Below the pieces are notes generated by a model, which was not told the origin of the DNA, did no database searches, and saw nothing but the letters and a program-made list of their open reading frames with translations. The translations under genes were made by a program, and so were the position numbers. Positions 9,909-20,553 of a DNA stretch of 64,000 nt are shown here, in pieces (the first letter of the stretch is position 1; each line of letters opens with the position of its first letter). The DNA comes from Aplidium turbinatum (Eukaryota; Chordata; Ascidiacea; Aplousobranchia; Polyclinidae): contig OU964923.1 in the NCBI GenBank assembly GCA_918807975.1, positions 27,757,235 to 27,821,234 on the forward strand. Reading direction: 5' to 3'.

Positions 9909-11360
9909 CAGTGGCGTAACTACCCATTGGATTTTGTGGAAAAATCCAGGGGCGGCACGTCGCTGGAGGGCGGCAAAATGTGATAACGTTTTAAACGAAC
10001 AAAGACAGTCACATTAGTTTATTCTCAAACAACTGACAAAGAAATCCAAAATCTTATGAATAAGGAAAAAATAGATGGAGAGAAATCTTGCAGAGCGTAA
10101 TCGCAGTCATGAAGTGTCTTAGTAAACAAAATCTTCCTTTTTGTGGTCATCTGGAAGATTCTAATTCAAGGAACCAGGGAAATTTTCTTGAAATTTTAAA
10201 ACTCCTTGCAAATTACAGTACAGTCATTTACGAGCACATTTTAGTACCAAACTCGCCAAAAAGAGCATGACAACATACCTTTCACCACCTATCTAAAATG
10301 AATTAATTGAGCTTTTTGGTAAAAAGGTAAAAGATCTCATGCTGGAGGAGATAGACAGCAAAGTATTTCTCAATTTTACTTGGCAGTAGGCCTACTCCTG
10401 ACGACTCTCATATCGATGAAATGGCTTTTATAGTTAGATAGCTTACCTCAAAATCGACAGCAATCTCAATGAGCTTCAACAAATGGCTTAGACATAATGA
10501 TGTGTAGAGGCCAAGCATACGACAATGCTTCCACCATGGCAGGACTACGTACTAGAGTAGGCTACAATGCAGAAGAGAAAAAATATTAGTTTTGAGGCCT
10601 TGTTTATCCCATGTAGAAACCACTCACTTAACCTTGCAGGAGTTCACGCAGTGGGATCGTCGGAAGTTTCTGAACCATTTTTTGCTGTTGTGAAAAGGAT
10701 TTATTTCTTCTTTTTCTGCTTCTACTTACAGTCACAGATGAGAGTTGTTGCTTAAGTATGTGCCAAATGTGGTGAAAAGAGTGACGGACACACGATGAAG
10801 TGCACACGATGAAGTGCGCACTATGAAGCTGCGAAAGCGCATCAGCAATATTTCATTGATGTGGTGGGTGCATTAAATAAACTTTGTGATCAAAATGAAA
10901 ATATTGATAGGGGTGGAATCTTTAATGCGAAACACCGTTTACGTGAATTTAGCAAACATCGTTTACGTGAATTCAACACCGTATTTACTTAGGAGTCACA
11001 ACCTTTGCCTCTGTTGCCGTTTTTATCGCAAGCTGTGAAGGTAGTTTTTTAAAAACTTAAGTTGATAAAATCTTACTTGAGATCGACTATGGGAGAAAGC
11101 AGGCGGTCTGCGCTAGCAATAGCCTACTGTTCATTGAAAGTGATTTATTCTGTACATTATCTTTTGATGATTTAATATTAATTGCTGAATTTGCTTCAAT
11201 GAAAGCTGGACGCATTGAATTTCCAACTTTCAATAAAAACTAAACAAACACTGCTTTAATTCTGTTGTGTGGAATTTTAATCAGCTTTTACGACGGTGTT
11301 AAGGGGGGCGGCATTTCGTGCAAAAATCCAAAGGCGGCATGTTGCGTTGCTACGCCACTG
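9909..11360 (+). mobile_element. Decayed hAT transposon with DUF4371-type transposase remnants
   Basis: The termini are CAGTGGCGTAACTAC and the complement of GTTGCTACGCCACTG. Plus-strand frames at 10088-10270 (AVMKCLSKQNLPFCGH, then NQGNFLEILKLLANY) and 10567-10755 (FIPCRNHSLNLAGVHAVGSS) match the N-terminal and core parts of DUF4371/ZMYM-like hAT transposases. The frames are scattered and separated by stops, so the copy is dead. No matching duplication flanks it: the left 8 bases are AACTAGCT and the right 8 are GTTGCACG. The right end abuts an LTR end, so one boundary may have been lost. Confidence 0.75.
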
Positions 11361-12310
11361 GTTGCACGTTATTATACTTTTCTAATCGCGTTAGGCGGTA
11401 TAGCCTATATTCTCGTGTGTTTGAAACGGTTTGAAACCTAAAAACTCCTTTGATTTAATAGCAAGTTTATTCAGAAATATATTTTCAATCATTTCCAGGT
11501 GTTGAAAATGACCAGTAGATCGTATTTGTTATATACTTCTCCTGCCTAGCACTAGAGACGAGACGCGTGCTACTTTCAACTGATCACAATTGTAATGAAA
11601 GGAAGCGCGGCAACAACACAGATAGAGCGAGTCAACGAGTCACGTGATTACGCCAGGACGTAATAGCATTCCAACACCTCCCCCTTAAGTTCTCAACTTC
11701 TGTACATGCAATTTACAAAGCGCACAAGCATATTTGGCCCAGAAAATCACAAACACGAAAAATATACACCAGTATCAAGGCAACTACGGCCAGTCGGGGT
11801 CTTCCACTAAGCTATTGGGTTTTGTACGGTGACGACGTGTCCGGCGTGGAGCCGGTCCACCAGTATCAAGGTCATAGCTTTGTTGTTTTTCAATTGGTGT
11901 GCGCTCAGCGGGAGTTATTGGAACTCTTTTCTGCAAAAAGCGTCGATTACGATCCAGGAAGCGACCACTGTCAGTTTTCACCAAATATTTTCGAAATTGA
12001 TATGCTTTCACAACAACGCCATAACTATCCCATTTTCCAGAGCGTACATTTTGGATGGCTACGTGTGTGCCAACCGGGAGGTCTGGTAATTCATGGGCAT
12101 GGATGTCGTAATATCGCTTACTGGTTTCAACGGATATGGCTCGTTTGTTGTCGATGCTCTCCAACTTTTTCTGCCATTCAGGGGCAAAAGCATGTCTGGG
12201 CACTGGGATAGTGTCTTGCACGGGATGTCCAAATAATTTTTGAGCAGGGGAAGCACCATCTCTTTGGGTCGGGGTATTTCTATATTGCAATAGTGCACGG
12301 GCCAATTTTT
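11361..12310 (-). mobile_element. Ty3/Gypsy LTR retrotransposon fossil, 3' end
   Basis: This is the 3' part of a Gypsy-type element on the minus strand. The piece at 12305-11784 encodes the C-terminal part of an integrase (LLQYRNTPTQRDG, SPAQKLFGHPVQD). Then come a purine tract (AAGGGGGAGG) and an LTR from 11676 down to about 11361 that starts TGTTGG and holds a TATATAA box and an AATAAA signal. The element is broken: most of its internal region is absent. The LTR is about 95% identical to the piece at 16954-17110, so the family is fairly young. Confidence 0.8.
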
Positions 12311-13370
12311 CTTCATCTAGAGAACGGGTGTTCCACGACCTGCGATAATTATAGACCTATGCAGCAAAAGTTACAGCAAAAAAAACAGACACAAAAAACC
12401 CAGACAAGTTTGTTTTTCGCAAGCCGATTTGTTAGATTTATGTGACAAAATAAAAATGTCATGTAATAATGTAATAAAAATGTGACAAATCAGGTAATAT
12501 CTGCAGGTAGCCATGCCTTAACTTGTTTGAGAAAAAAAGGATCAGCTTTAATGAAATCATAAAATTACTTGCATGAAATATACGGTAATTGAAGGTGTAT
12601 ACAGCTGTTAATGAGATGCTAAGGACAGACTCAACTAAAAGGCTGTTACCTTCCTTGTACTATTGTGACTGCATCATGGATTAAATTCATTCTACATTTG
12701 CACCCACATAAGTTGTAAGCATCCACGCCACGATTATTTTTAAAATAAATATTTTTGAAATATTTATGTTATGCACAGTGCACATTGAATATTTTTTCGA
12801 TTTGCTTCACTTGGCAAATTAGTCAAACTATTAAGTTGGTAATCAGCAACGTCTACAAGCGATGAATCAATATAAAATAGATCTGGGTAAAACAATAATT
12901 TATTATAAAAGTGTGAGAAGCTTAAAATGTAAATATGTCAAACTCTTTTGCAGTTTTTGCGTTTTTCAATGTTTTATTTCTTTGTGATTTAGCCTACTCC
13001 ATTTTCTTTTTTTTGATTTTGTCCCAATTTTTCATTTTCATAAATTTGTTGATCAGATCTCCTAAAATGAGGAAATTTCCTTACATGTGGATTTGCAGTT
13101 CCACAGCACTCATCGCTGACCACTATTTGACTACTTAAGTCTTAAGACAATCTCAAAGCAATGTACAGTAGTATGTTTCAATGAACGTCTAAGATTGTTT
13201 AGAACAGCAGATCAAATAGTAGGCTACGTCAATGTTTTTTTCAAAATCTATAAATCAACATGTTGCATTGGTACAGAAATGGTTGGAAATTGCGAAAAAG
13301 TCACATAACAATGAAATCCTGTTGAAAATATGAGCAAGAAAACTGAAAATGTTAAAAAAGAGGACATTTG
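12311..13370. other. No feature recognised
   Basis: A+T-rich sequence between the Gypsy fossil and the hAT end at 13375-13458. Short open frames, such as the one at 12935-13138, look like chance hydrophobic readings of T-rich DNA. I see no splice-consistent exon or repeat terminus here. Confidence 0.4.
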
Positions 13371-13374
13371 AGCA

Positions 13375-13458
13375 TTTTTGGGTGTCCTCGGAGGACAATT
13401 TATTTTTCTTCAAAAAAGAGGACAAATCCTCTTAAAAGAGGACATATGGTAGCCCTAA
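13375..13458. mobile_element. Single end of a hAT-like element
   Basis: The sequence runs through repeated GAGGACA blocks to GAGGACATATGGTAGCCCTA, the kind of terminus (complement TAGGGCTACCATATGTCC) found on hAT-like elements. No partner end is visible in the window, so only this end is called. The boundary at 13458 is approximate. Confidence 0.4.
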
Positions 13459-15264
13459 TCCCAGGGATCTAACTTGGACCGCAAAAAGTTAATTATCAAA
13501 TGCCTGGTGAACAGTCTCTCTCTGTTTTTGTCCATTCTTTAACAGAGATTGAGAAGCCTACTATGTGTTATATGTAGCCTACCACCAGTAGTGAGATTCA
13601 ATCCAGTTGGTAACCGGTTCGCTTACCTTTCCATTGTCGAACTTTCTTTGTACCGTTTGGGACTGGTCAGTGGTTATATAAAAATAGGCCTACGAATGTT
13701 TAGATAATTTCTTCTCAGGTTGTCGTCGTAGATTTTAGAATTTCAAATCCGAATCCACTTTTAGATTTCAACTTAATAGCCAAGTCCAAACCCAAACAAT
13801 AAAACATTGTAAAATCCTAATTCGATTATAAATCAGACAATATAAAGTACTAACATTACAGCCTAAAAGTAAGAGACTAAGCTTAACAATTTGATTGATT
13901 GTGATAATTCTTTAAATGTTGCAAAATAACTTCTTTGTCCATGATTTTTGCTAATTCTTTTTGTATAAAAAGTATGGTAAATGCTGACGATTATGTTCGG
14001 CTAGATATGCACAAGCTTTTGAAAACATAAGCCTAAGTCTAGGCCTACAGCTAGTTTTGTGTCAAATCATGAGCATTCATCATTGTGAAACTAACCTTCT
14101 CCTTTTGAGCCAGAAATTTTTTTATGAAGAGCTCGCTCAGGATCCGAAAGGAGACGAGCTTATTGCCTTGCTTGTCGAGAAACTGGATGGCTTTTATCAA
14201 AATTAAAGTAGGTAGCATTTCCTGTCTGCTCAATGCTCATTAATTAGTTTCACTTCGGACGAGACCACTCGTGGATCATTGTAAATTCATTATCACTTCA
14301 GTTTCCCTTGGTTTGTTCACCGCCAAATATTGCAAATGTATTTGACGATAGCGCTGCATAGCAACAAATGCGCGCTTAGCGTCAGTACCTCAATGGTCGA
14401 GGGCAGGGCCTCTTTCAAGTGGAAAGTGGGGAGTAATGCCTCCCACTGAAAGGTTTTGCCCCCTTCCCAACTGAAATTTTTCCCCTCATTTTATACTAAC
14501 TTTTTTCACCTCAAATTAAGTAATATCAGTAACAGTCAGTGTAATTTTTACAAAAAGATTACGTAGTAGCTTACTTTATCTTAGGCCTAAGTAATAGGCC
14601 TATAGTTCAGCATTATTCCTTTGCGGATAAAACACTTTTGACATGATGAACACGATTATCGAACCAATAAAAATTATCGTGTTAAATCACAATCATATCA
14701 GTTAGTTTGGTTTGCACTTATTTGCTGCCACTAATTTCGACTTCCAAGACCTTTTGCGGTCATTCAGTATTCGTTTGTTTGTCTGAGACACAGGTAGTTT
14801 ATTTATCAACGAATCGAAACAAATTCAGGACAAATAATTTTGCTTCAAAGCGAATGAACATAAAGTGTTTTGAAATTACGAAACAAAATTTTCAAAAACA
14901 AAACGAAAAAGTAGCAATATCAGCCTAAAATGACTTGCATATTCTGCAAGGAAAAAGCGTGATGAACCAAAAGTTGAAATTTCATCTTCTCGTGAAGATC
15001 TAAGTCGAAAAAGTACAAAATTCTCTCGTGTAGCAATGGCAAATCAAATAAATCCAAAACAAGATGAAAGTATAGGTTAGGCCTATAGTAACACTACAAG
15101 AAATTTTGTCTAAGAACCTGGTAATGTACAGTAAATAATGAGTCTCACGACATCACTGAAGAAATTGATGGTGTATTGGCACAAGTCTTCCGAAATATTT
15201 TAAATAAACATTTCACACTCTGCTACAGCATCATTTGACAAAGTTTTATTGTTGCTTTAGGCTG

Positions 15265-15445
15265 AAAGCACTCTCAGAATGCGCAATTTTTAAGGGTTTT
15301 TCAAAAAATTCTGGGTGAAGCTCCCCACGCTTGCCTCTGGGTGTTTCACCTTCGTCAACTCGTTGCTGAGTTTACAGACATGTGCAATAGTGCTTATTTG
15401 CCCCCCCCCCCTCGAAATTGTTTACTGGCTACACCTCTGGCACCA
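15265..15445. mobile_element. Diverged fragment related to the CAGTGGCGTAGCC MITE
   Basis: The segment GCACTCTCAGAATGCGCAAT followed by a TCAAAAAATTCTGGG block parallels the interior of the MITE at 4482-4914. It ends in a poly-C run and TGGCTACACCTCTGG, a degraded version of that family's terminus. The left end is not found. Confidence 0.45.
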
Positions 15446-16471
15446 GAACATTAATACACTGACAATGCATTTCATGGGCCTGGAGGCAAAAACTCAAATA
15501 ATGTTTTCATCGCAGATTTCAAATTATCATAGAAAACGTTGGAAAAATTGAAATTACACGGTTCGCCACGTGAATTATACATCAGAGAAGTCAGCTACGA
15601 CAATCACTGATAATATTGTCCTTGCAGTGAAAATCTGTTAATTAAAAGTGGCCCTGGTTAGGAGTTCTCCTTTTACCACCTTCGGACAGTAGCGACGACT
15701 CGGTCTAGAATCTAGATGTTTTGGCAAGTGTCGAGCAGCCACTGAATAGATTCGTCATCCAGTTCACGCGGACGCACACCATTTGGCTCATGGTATATTG
15801 GTATAGATGGCGCAGTTGAAGTTGGTGTGATCTGCAATTTGTTCTTCCGTGCCACATGCATTGTTGGAGCTGACCGATACAAATCAGTTGATCGCTGCAA
15901 GAAATTTACTTGAATAGCCTAATAGTCAAATCTTTAAATAGGTTTACTGTAGCCTATTTGTGTTAAAATCATCATTCTTTTTTTTGGGAGGCAAGATAAA
16001 ATTTTGTGGGAGATTATCCCCCAAACTCTCCGTGTTTACGATCTTGCTCTCAACATGCAAGGGTTGAACCACTCTTCATTAACATTGTCCTGCACGCAAG
16101 AATACATAGGACAACATTAATTACAGTTATATCTGTTAGAAAAGATTTTTATTGGCGAAACAAAACAAAAAATATTTTAGAAACACCTCGCCGTTTGGCA
16201 ATAAAAAGTGAAACAAATTTCTTCTACAAGTTTCTTCAATTGAAACAAACAAAATCAAAATAAACAAAGGGAACTTGCGTTAAACGAAATTCCAGCATAT
16301 AGGCTACAAACTTGTGCCCTAAAAATTAGAAAAATTTTCTAAGAAATTTCTGAAACTCATGCATGGTGGATTCCTGCTGATTTCTGCGTTTTTGTGAAAT
16401 TTGATTGGGTTTCGATCACAAAAAAGCTTGCTTATATTTCGAAACGAAACTAAGACAATCAGTGTTGTACG

Positions 16472-16847
16472 CAGTGCTGTATTTGTAAAAAAAAGCACAG
16501 GGTATACTCTATACTGCCAGATTTGCCAAAATGATAAATAATAAACAACTTGCAAAATACTAATCTTTTTTCTACCATATCATGAATTATGATCAACATT
16601 AAAATTGGACGAGAGGTACAAAATTGTTTACTTTTCTATGCATACATTCCAAACAGCCTGCCGAGAGGAATCTACATCTTTGTCCTCTTTACAAATTTTG
16701 GATCTAGTAGCGTAGTTGTCAAGAATCAGTAAGCATAGCATATACACTCTCTTTGGAAAACCAGAGGGTATACTATAGTCTATAGTTGCTCAAAAAAGCA
16801 GAGAGTATACTGCGTATACCGGCCGTATACCCTTGAATACAGCACTG
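16472..16847. mobile_element. hAT MITE (CAGTGCTGTATTTG family)
   Basis: Termini CAGTGCTGTATTTG and GAATACAGCACTG are flanked by GTTGTACG (16464-16471) and ATTGTACG (16848-16855), a 7/8 target duplication. It is 376 bp long, with subterminal GTATACTC-type repeats on both sides. No coding sequence is seen. Confidence 0.85.
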
Positions 16848-16953
16848 ATTGTACGTAGGCTATGGTGCTCATCAAAAGCAAGAAGAGCACACTTTTGAAG
16901 TACGCAGAACGAATACAGACAAGATGCTCAACTTATGTTTTTTACAAGGGGAC

Positions 16954-17110
16954 AATACGATCTACTGGTCATTTTTAACACCAGGAAATGATTGAAAATA
17001 TATTTCTGAATAAACTTGCTATTAAATCAAAGGAGTTTTTAGGTTTCAAACACACGAGAACATAGGCTATACCGTCGAATGCGATTATGAAAAGTATAAA
17101 AACGTGCAAC
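16954..17110 (+). mobile_element. Partial LTR of the same Ty3/Gypsy family, plus orientation
   Basis: About 157 bases match the 3' half of the LTR at 11361-11676, in the opposite orientation. They include the AATAAA signal and the terminal GTGCAAC. Identity is about 95% by eye, apart from one short indel. It is an isolated fossil fragment with no internal sequence beside it. Confidence 0.8.
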
Positions 17111-18046
17111 TAGTCAATTCAAGACTGCGCATCAGTGTGCACTTTGCACAACAAAAGCTAATAAAAAGTCGAGTACCTTCTGGAAAGCTGCAAAGGTTAT
17201 AGCGGATGTAGAAACATTATTTCGGGAAGGCACCAAAGTTTCAAAAATGCCGAATTTCCAAAAGGTGATGAACAAAGTAAACGTTGGGGTCCAGGGCAGG
17301 ATAAATTTGATTAAAATTTAACAAATTTTGGGTTGTTTTTGTAACAAATTATTGTTTTTTTTTTGTTTAACGCACATTGATTTGACTAAAATTTTCAAAA
17401 TAAAACTAGGTTTCTATAGATTAGAAGTTAGAGTTGCAAAGATTGTTTTAATGGAAGTTTAGTTTCAAAACACCTTTTTCATGACCAGAAGGAATTCATT
17501 AATTTCTTTCTTGACGAAGTTTTAAGTAGTCTTTCAGTAAAACTTCGAAAATCTGTCTAAAGTGTTTCTATCTTTTCAGATAACAGTTTATACAAGGCAC
17601 TGCTCACTTCATATATTTATTAACACTGTAATAGGTTAATGTAATTGGTAACGAGTTGAGCAAGTAATATGTGTACTTCAGAAAATTGTATAAATTTTCT
17701 TAGTTTTGTGAATCACATACAAAAACGATCTCAAACAAATAACAAACATGAATAAGCAGTAGGCTGCGCTGTAGTTATTTTCTGTGAATTAAAATTCACG
17801 TGAAAAGATCTCCTTGATAAATAGCGCCCGAGATACAGTTCCTCCCTTTGGTAAGTGATCCCCCCGTACAACATTAAAGCTATTTAGTGGGGGGATATTT
17901 TTCCAGGGGAATTTTCACAGATGACACAAAATACAAAATATTCCATCACGTTTAAAGCTTACACATGCTAAAACCAATACCGTTTGATAGAGTTGTTGTG
18001 GTTGTGTTATGCAAACATGTTATTATTCAAGTTTTGGGTAGCAGGG
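17111..18046. other. No gene recognised
   Basis: A+T-rich sequence. A GC-rich patch at 17820-17930 (GATCCCCCCGTACAAC and GGGGGGATATTTTTCC) could be a decayed transposon end, but no paired terminus or duplication was found. Confidence 0.3.
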
Positions 18047-18310
18047 CCGTATTAACCGCCCCTCGTACCCACCGGGGAGGAGGCACTGCTGTTATGGGGC
18101 CACTCATTTCAATTTGCTTAATGGCTTTTGGCTAAGTTATTGGAAATGAACAAATGTTGCAAATATTGCTACAGAAGTTCGATATTCAATAGGTTAAATC
18201 ACGCAAGGCCTTTTTCACGGGTTTCAAAACCCCGGTTAGTGGGCCCTCATCTCTGTTTAAGGGCCCATCCATATTCATATTTAGTTGGTGCAGTTTTTCG
18301 GAAATTTTAA
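18047..18310. mobile_element. Probable end of a hAT-like element
   Basis: CAGGGCCGTATTAACCGCCC resembles hAT termini seen in many animals, and the adjoining sequence is GC-rich against the A+T-rich background. No matching second end is visible. The right boundary is arbitrary. Confidence 0.35.
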
Positions 18311-18974
18311 ATAAACAATGTGACAATACTGTTACAAAAACTCGACATTTTATAGCTGACCACTGAGCATACCCTCAGATCAGTTCAGTTGTTTTTTTAT
18401 TTCTGACCATCATAGCAAAACAATACACGTCAACATAGCAAAGGTCAAGAAAAAGGTAGAAGCGACAAAACGCGAACGTTAAAACGTGCTTGTGATCGAA
18501 GTAAGTTATTGAGTTGAAAAAAATTTGGCACGGTCGCAACACCTCAATACGCGTAGTTCATTGGGTGGAGTAAGCTAACGTCACCGTCCACGTAAAACAT
18601 TCTATGCGACGTCAAGAGTGTTATACCTCATTTTTTTGTTTTCATTACAAAATCTATCCAACTCAGTAAAGTAGCTGCATCAAACTAAAAAGATATCGTC
18701 AATTCAAGTTGAGTATGACAGGCTAATATTACACAATAAGATTAGCCTGTAAGTCTTTAATATGACTTACTGGTTATTTTTAGCAAATAAACGTTTTTTC
18801 AATTCGTATTTTTTGAAAAAATTTTGAATTATCCCCTCTCTCCCACCTTCCCTTGAGAAAATCCTGCGTACGCTGCTGATAATTTTCACCAGCCCAGACT
18901 TGCAGTGTTTAGACTAGAGAAATGCAAGCGTTGCGTTCTCATGCATTCCAGGTTGTCTACAAAATACATTTTTA

Positions 18975-20453
18975 TCAAGACATGTTTCCACTTCCATAAG
19001 TCGTTAAGTACATTTGCTCTGCTTCCAATCTCTTGTTTTGCGGCTTGATAAAAAATGATAAAATAAAAACGAGGCAACTATACACAGCTTGAACAATAGC
19101 AACTCCTAAACCACCAGAATTATTCATTACAATTCTACTAATTACGCAAACTAGGACGATTGCAGGAGTAAAAAATCCAATTAACCAAACAGATGTAAAA
19201 GATTCATCAATAGGATATGTTTGTTGCGTAGACATCTCGAACAAAGGAACCAAACATAGACTTATTGCTAGACCAAATATAAAGTTTGTGATGAAAAGAG
19301 CCGGTACGTTTTCGTAATAATAAGCTAAAAGAAACCCGACATTTGATGCACCTAAGAAGAAACCTCCAATTTTTGTCTGCTTTAAGTAGTTTTTATTAAT
19401 GTTCACTAGTTTTCCTGAAATAGCAGCTCCTAAAATTCCACCAAAGGAAATCATTAAAAGTATGAACGATGTAAGCTGGTTTGGGGTAACTGATACAACT
19501 AGTCTTGGCGAAATAGCTCTTATCATTTCTCCGAGCAGTATGGTCTCTACAGCACTTACACTGTGAGTAATTCCAAAACAAATTACTATCAATATAAAAG
19601 AAAAATCACAAAAAAGTTTTTTTATTTCCAACAAAAAGTTTTTCCAAGTCTTTTCAATACTTTTGAGTCCCAAATCAACACTTGACCACTGAATGGCCAC
19701 AGCAACTGTAGGTGGAGACGGTGGGTAGTCGTTTGCAAACCACCACATAAAAATAAGACCAACAAGTGACGTCACCAACAGCGTTCCGTACAACAAAAGA
19801 AGCTTTTGGCGATCATAGCAATACCAATCTTCTTCATAAGATGAACAATCATGGGTGAAATTCCTTACAAAGTTTTCTGGCTGAAGAGGAGGAGACTTTA
19901 ATAAGTTTGCAGGCAACAAAAACGAAAGTACTCCACCAATATGCATACCAGCTGTCGCAACACTAATAGCTGTGCCTACTTGATCGTTTGGAAACCAATG
20001 AACAGCAAAAACAGGAGGAATAATATGAGTGATAATGAACGCTATTCCGTCAATAAACTGTCCAATCAGCATCAACGCAAACGTTTTCGGCCACACTACT
20101 GCTATCACAAGGCAAACGTAGCTCAAAAGCACTGTAACGGCTTGTGAGATGGCAAGGTTTCGGAATCCGAATTGGTTTCTAAAACTAAGCCAAGCTAATA
20201 TTGGAGCACACAAAAGCACTGTTATCCAATGAGCTAGAAACAACCAGTCAACTGCTTCATAACTTACGTTGAAATAAGCCACCATGACGTCATTGATCGT
20301 GCCAAATGAATTTGAGCTTGTTTCGGCAAGAGCATTTTCAAGAAGCAACACCAGCAACAACCACCAACGAATGAAATAAGTCTTTTTTGGCAAAGAATTA
20401 AAGTTTTCTGACACTGCTGTCCCGTTACTTTTAACAAGATTGTCTTCTTCCAT
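18975..20453 (-). CDS. FLVCR/SLC49-like major facilitator transporter, single coding exon
   Basis: This 492-residue integral membrane protein has about 12 hydrophobic segments and is a full-length MFS carrier. It resembles the FLVCR (SLC49) family, whose members move choline, ethanolamine or heme-related cargo across plasma or mitochondrial membranes. The diagnostic region runs from RWWLLLVLLLENAL through INDVMVAYFNVSYEAVDWL, then GQFIDGIAF, HWFPNDQVGTA and GGVLSFLLP, parallel to the human FLVCR order. A large loop between TM6 and TM7 holds four Cys-containing turns and an N-glycosylation sequon (NFT). At the positions I align with the human cation-binding Trp and Gln, this protein has Ser and Phe. 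The ATG at 20453 is followed by a plausible cytosolic start. A good splice acceptor lies at 20530 in the 5'UTR. The exact substrate is not inferable. Confidence 0.82.
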   Translation of the reverse strand: MEEDNLVKSNGTAVSENFNSLPKKTYFIRWWLLLVLLLENALAETSSNSFGTINDVMVAYFNVSYEAVDWLFLAHWITVLLCAPILAWLSFRNQFGFRNLAISQAVTVLLSYVCLVIAVVWPKTFALMLIGQFIDGIAFIITHIIPPVFAVHWFPNDQVGTAISVATAGMHIGGVLSFLLPANLLKSPPLQPENFVRNFTHDCSSYEEDWYCYDRQKLLLLYGTLLVTSLVGLIFMWWFANDYPPSPPTVAVAIQWSSVDLGLKSIEKTWKNFLLEIKKLFCDFSFILIVICFGITHSVSAVETILLGEMIRAISPRLVVSVTPNQLTSFILLMISFGGILGAAISGKLVNINKNYLKQTKIGGFFLGASNVGFLLAYYYENVPALFITNFIFGLAISLCLVPLFEMSTQQTYPIDESFTSVWLIGFFTPAIVLVCVISRIVMNNSGGLGVAIVQAVYSCLVFILSFFIKPQNKRLEAEQMYLTTYGSGNMS

Positions 20454-20528
20454 TCTAGGGATCTTTGTACTTTTGTTGCAAAGTTTGCTTTGTTATTTCT
20501 TTATTGTTATTACAAGCGGCAGCTTTTT

Positions 20529-20541
20529 CCTGTAAATAGAA
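20529..20541 (-). other. Splice acceptor in the 5'UTR of the FLVCR-like gene
   Basis: On the minus strand TTCTATTTACAG|G lies about 75 bp upstream of the start codon. It could accept a cis-spliced 5' exon. If the organism is a tunicate, it could instead accept the trans-spliced leader, which would suit the very short gap to the divergent gene at 20554. Confidence 0.4.
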
Positions 20542-20553
20542 GCTAACATACAA

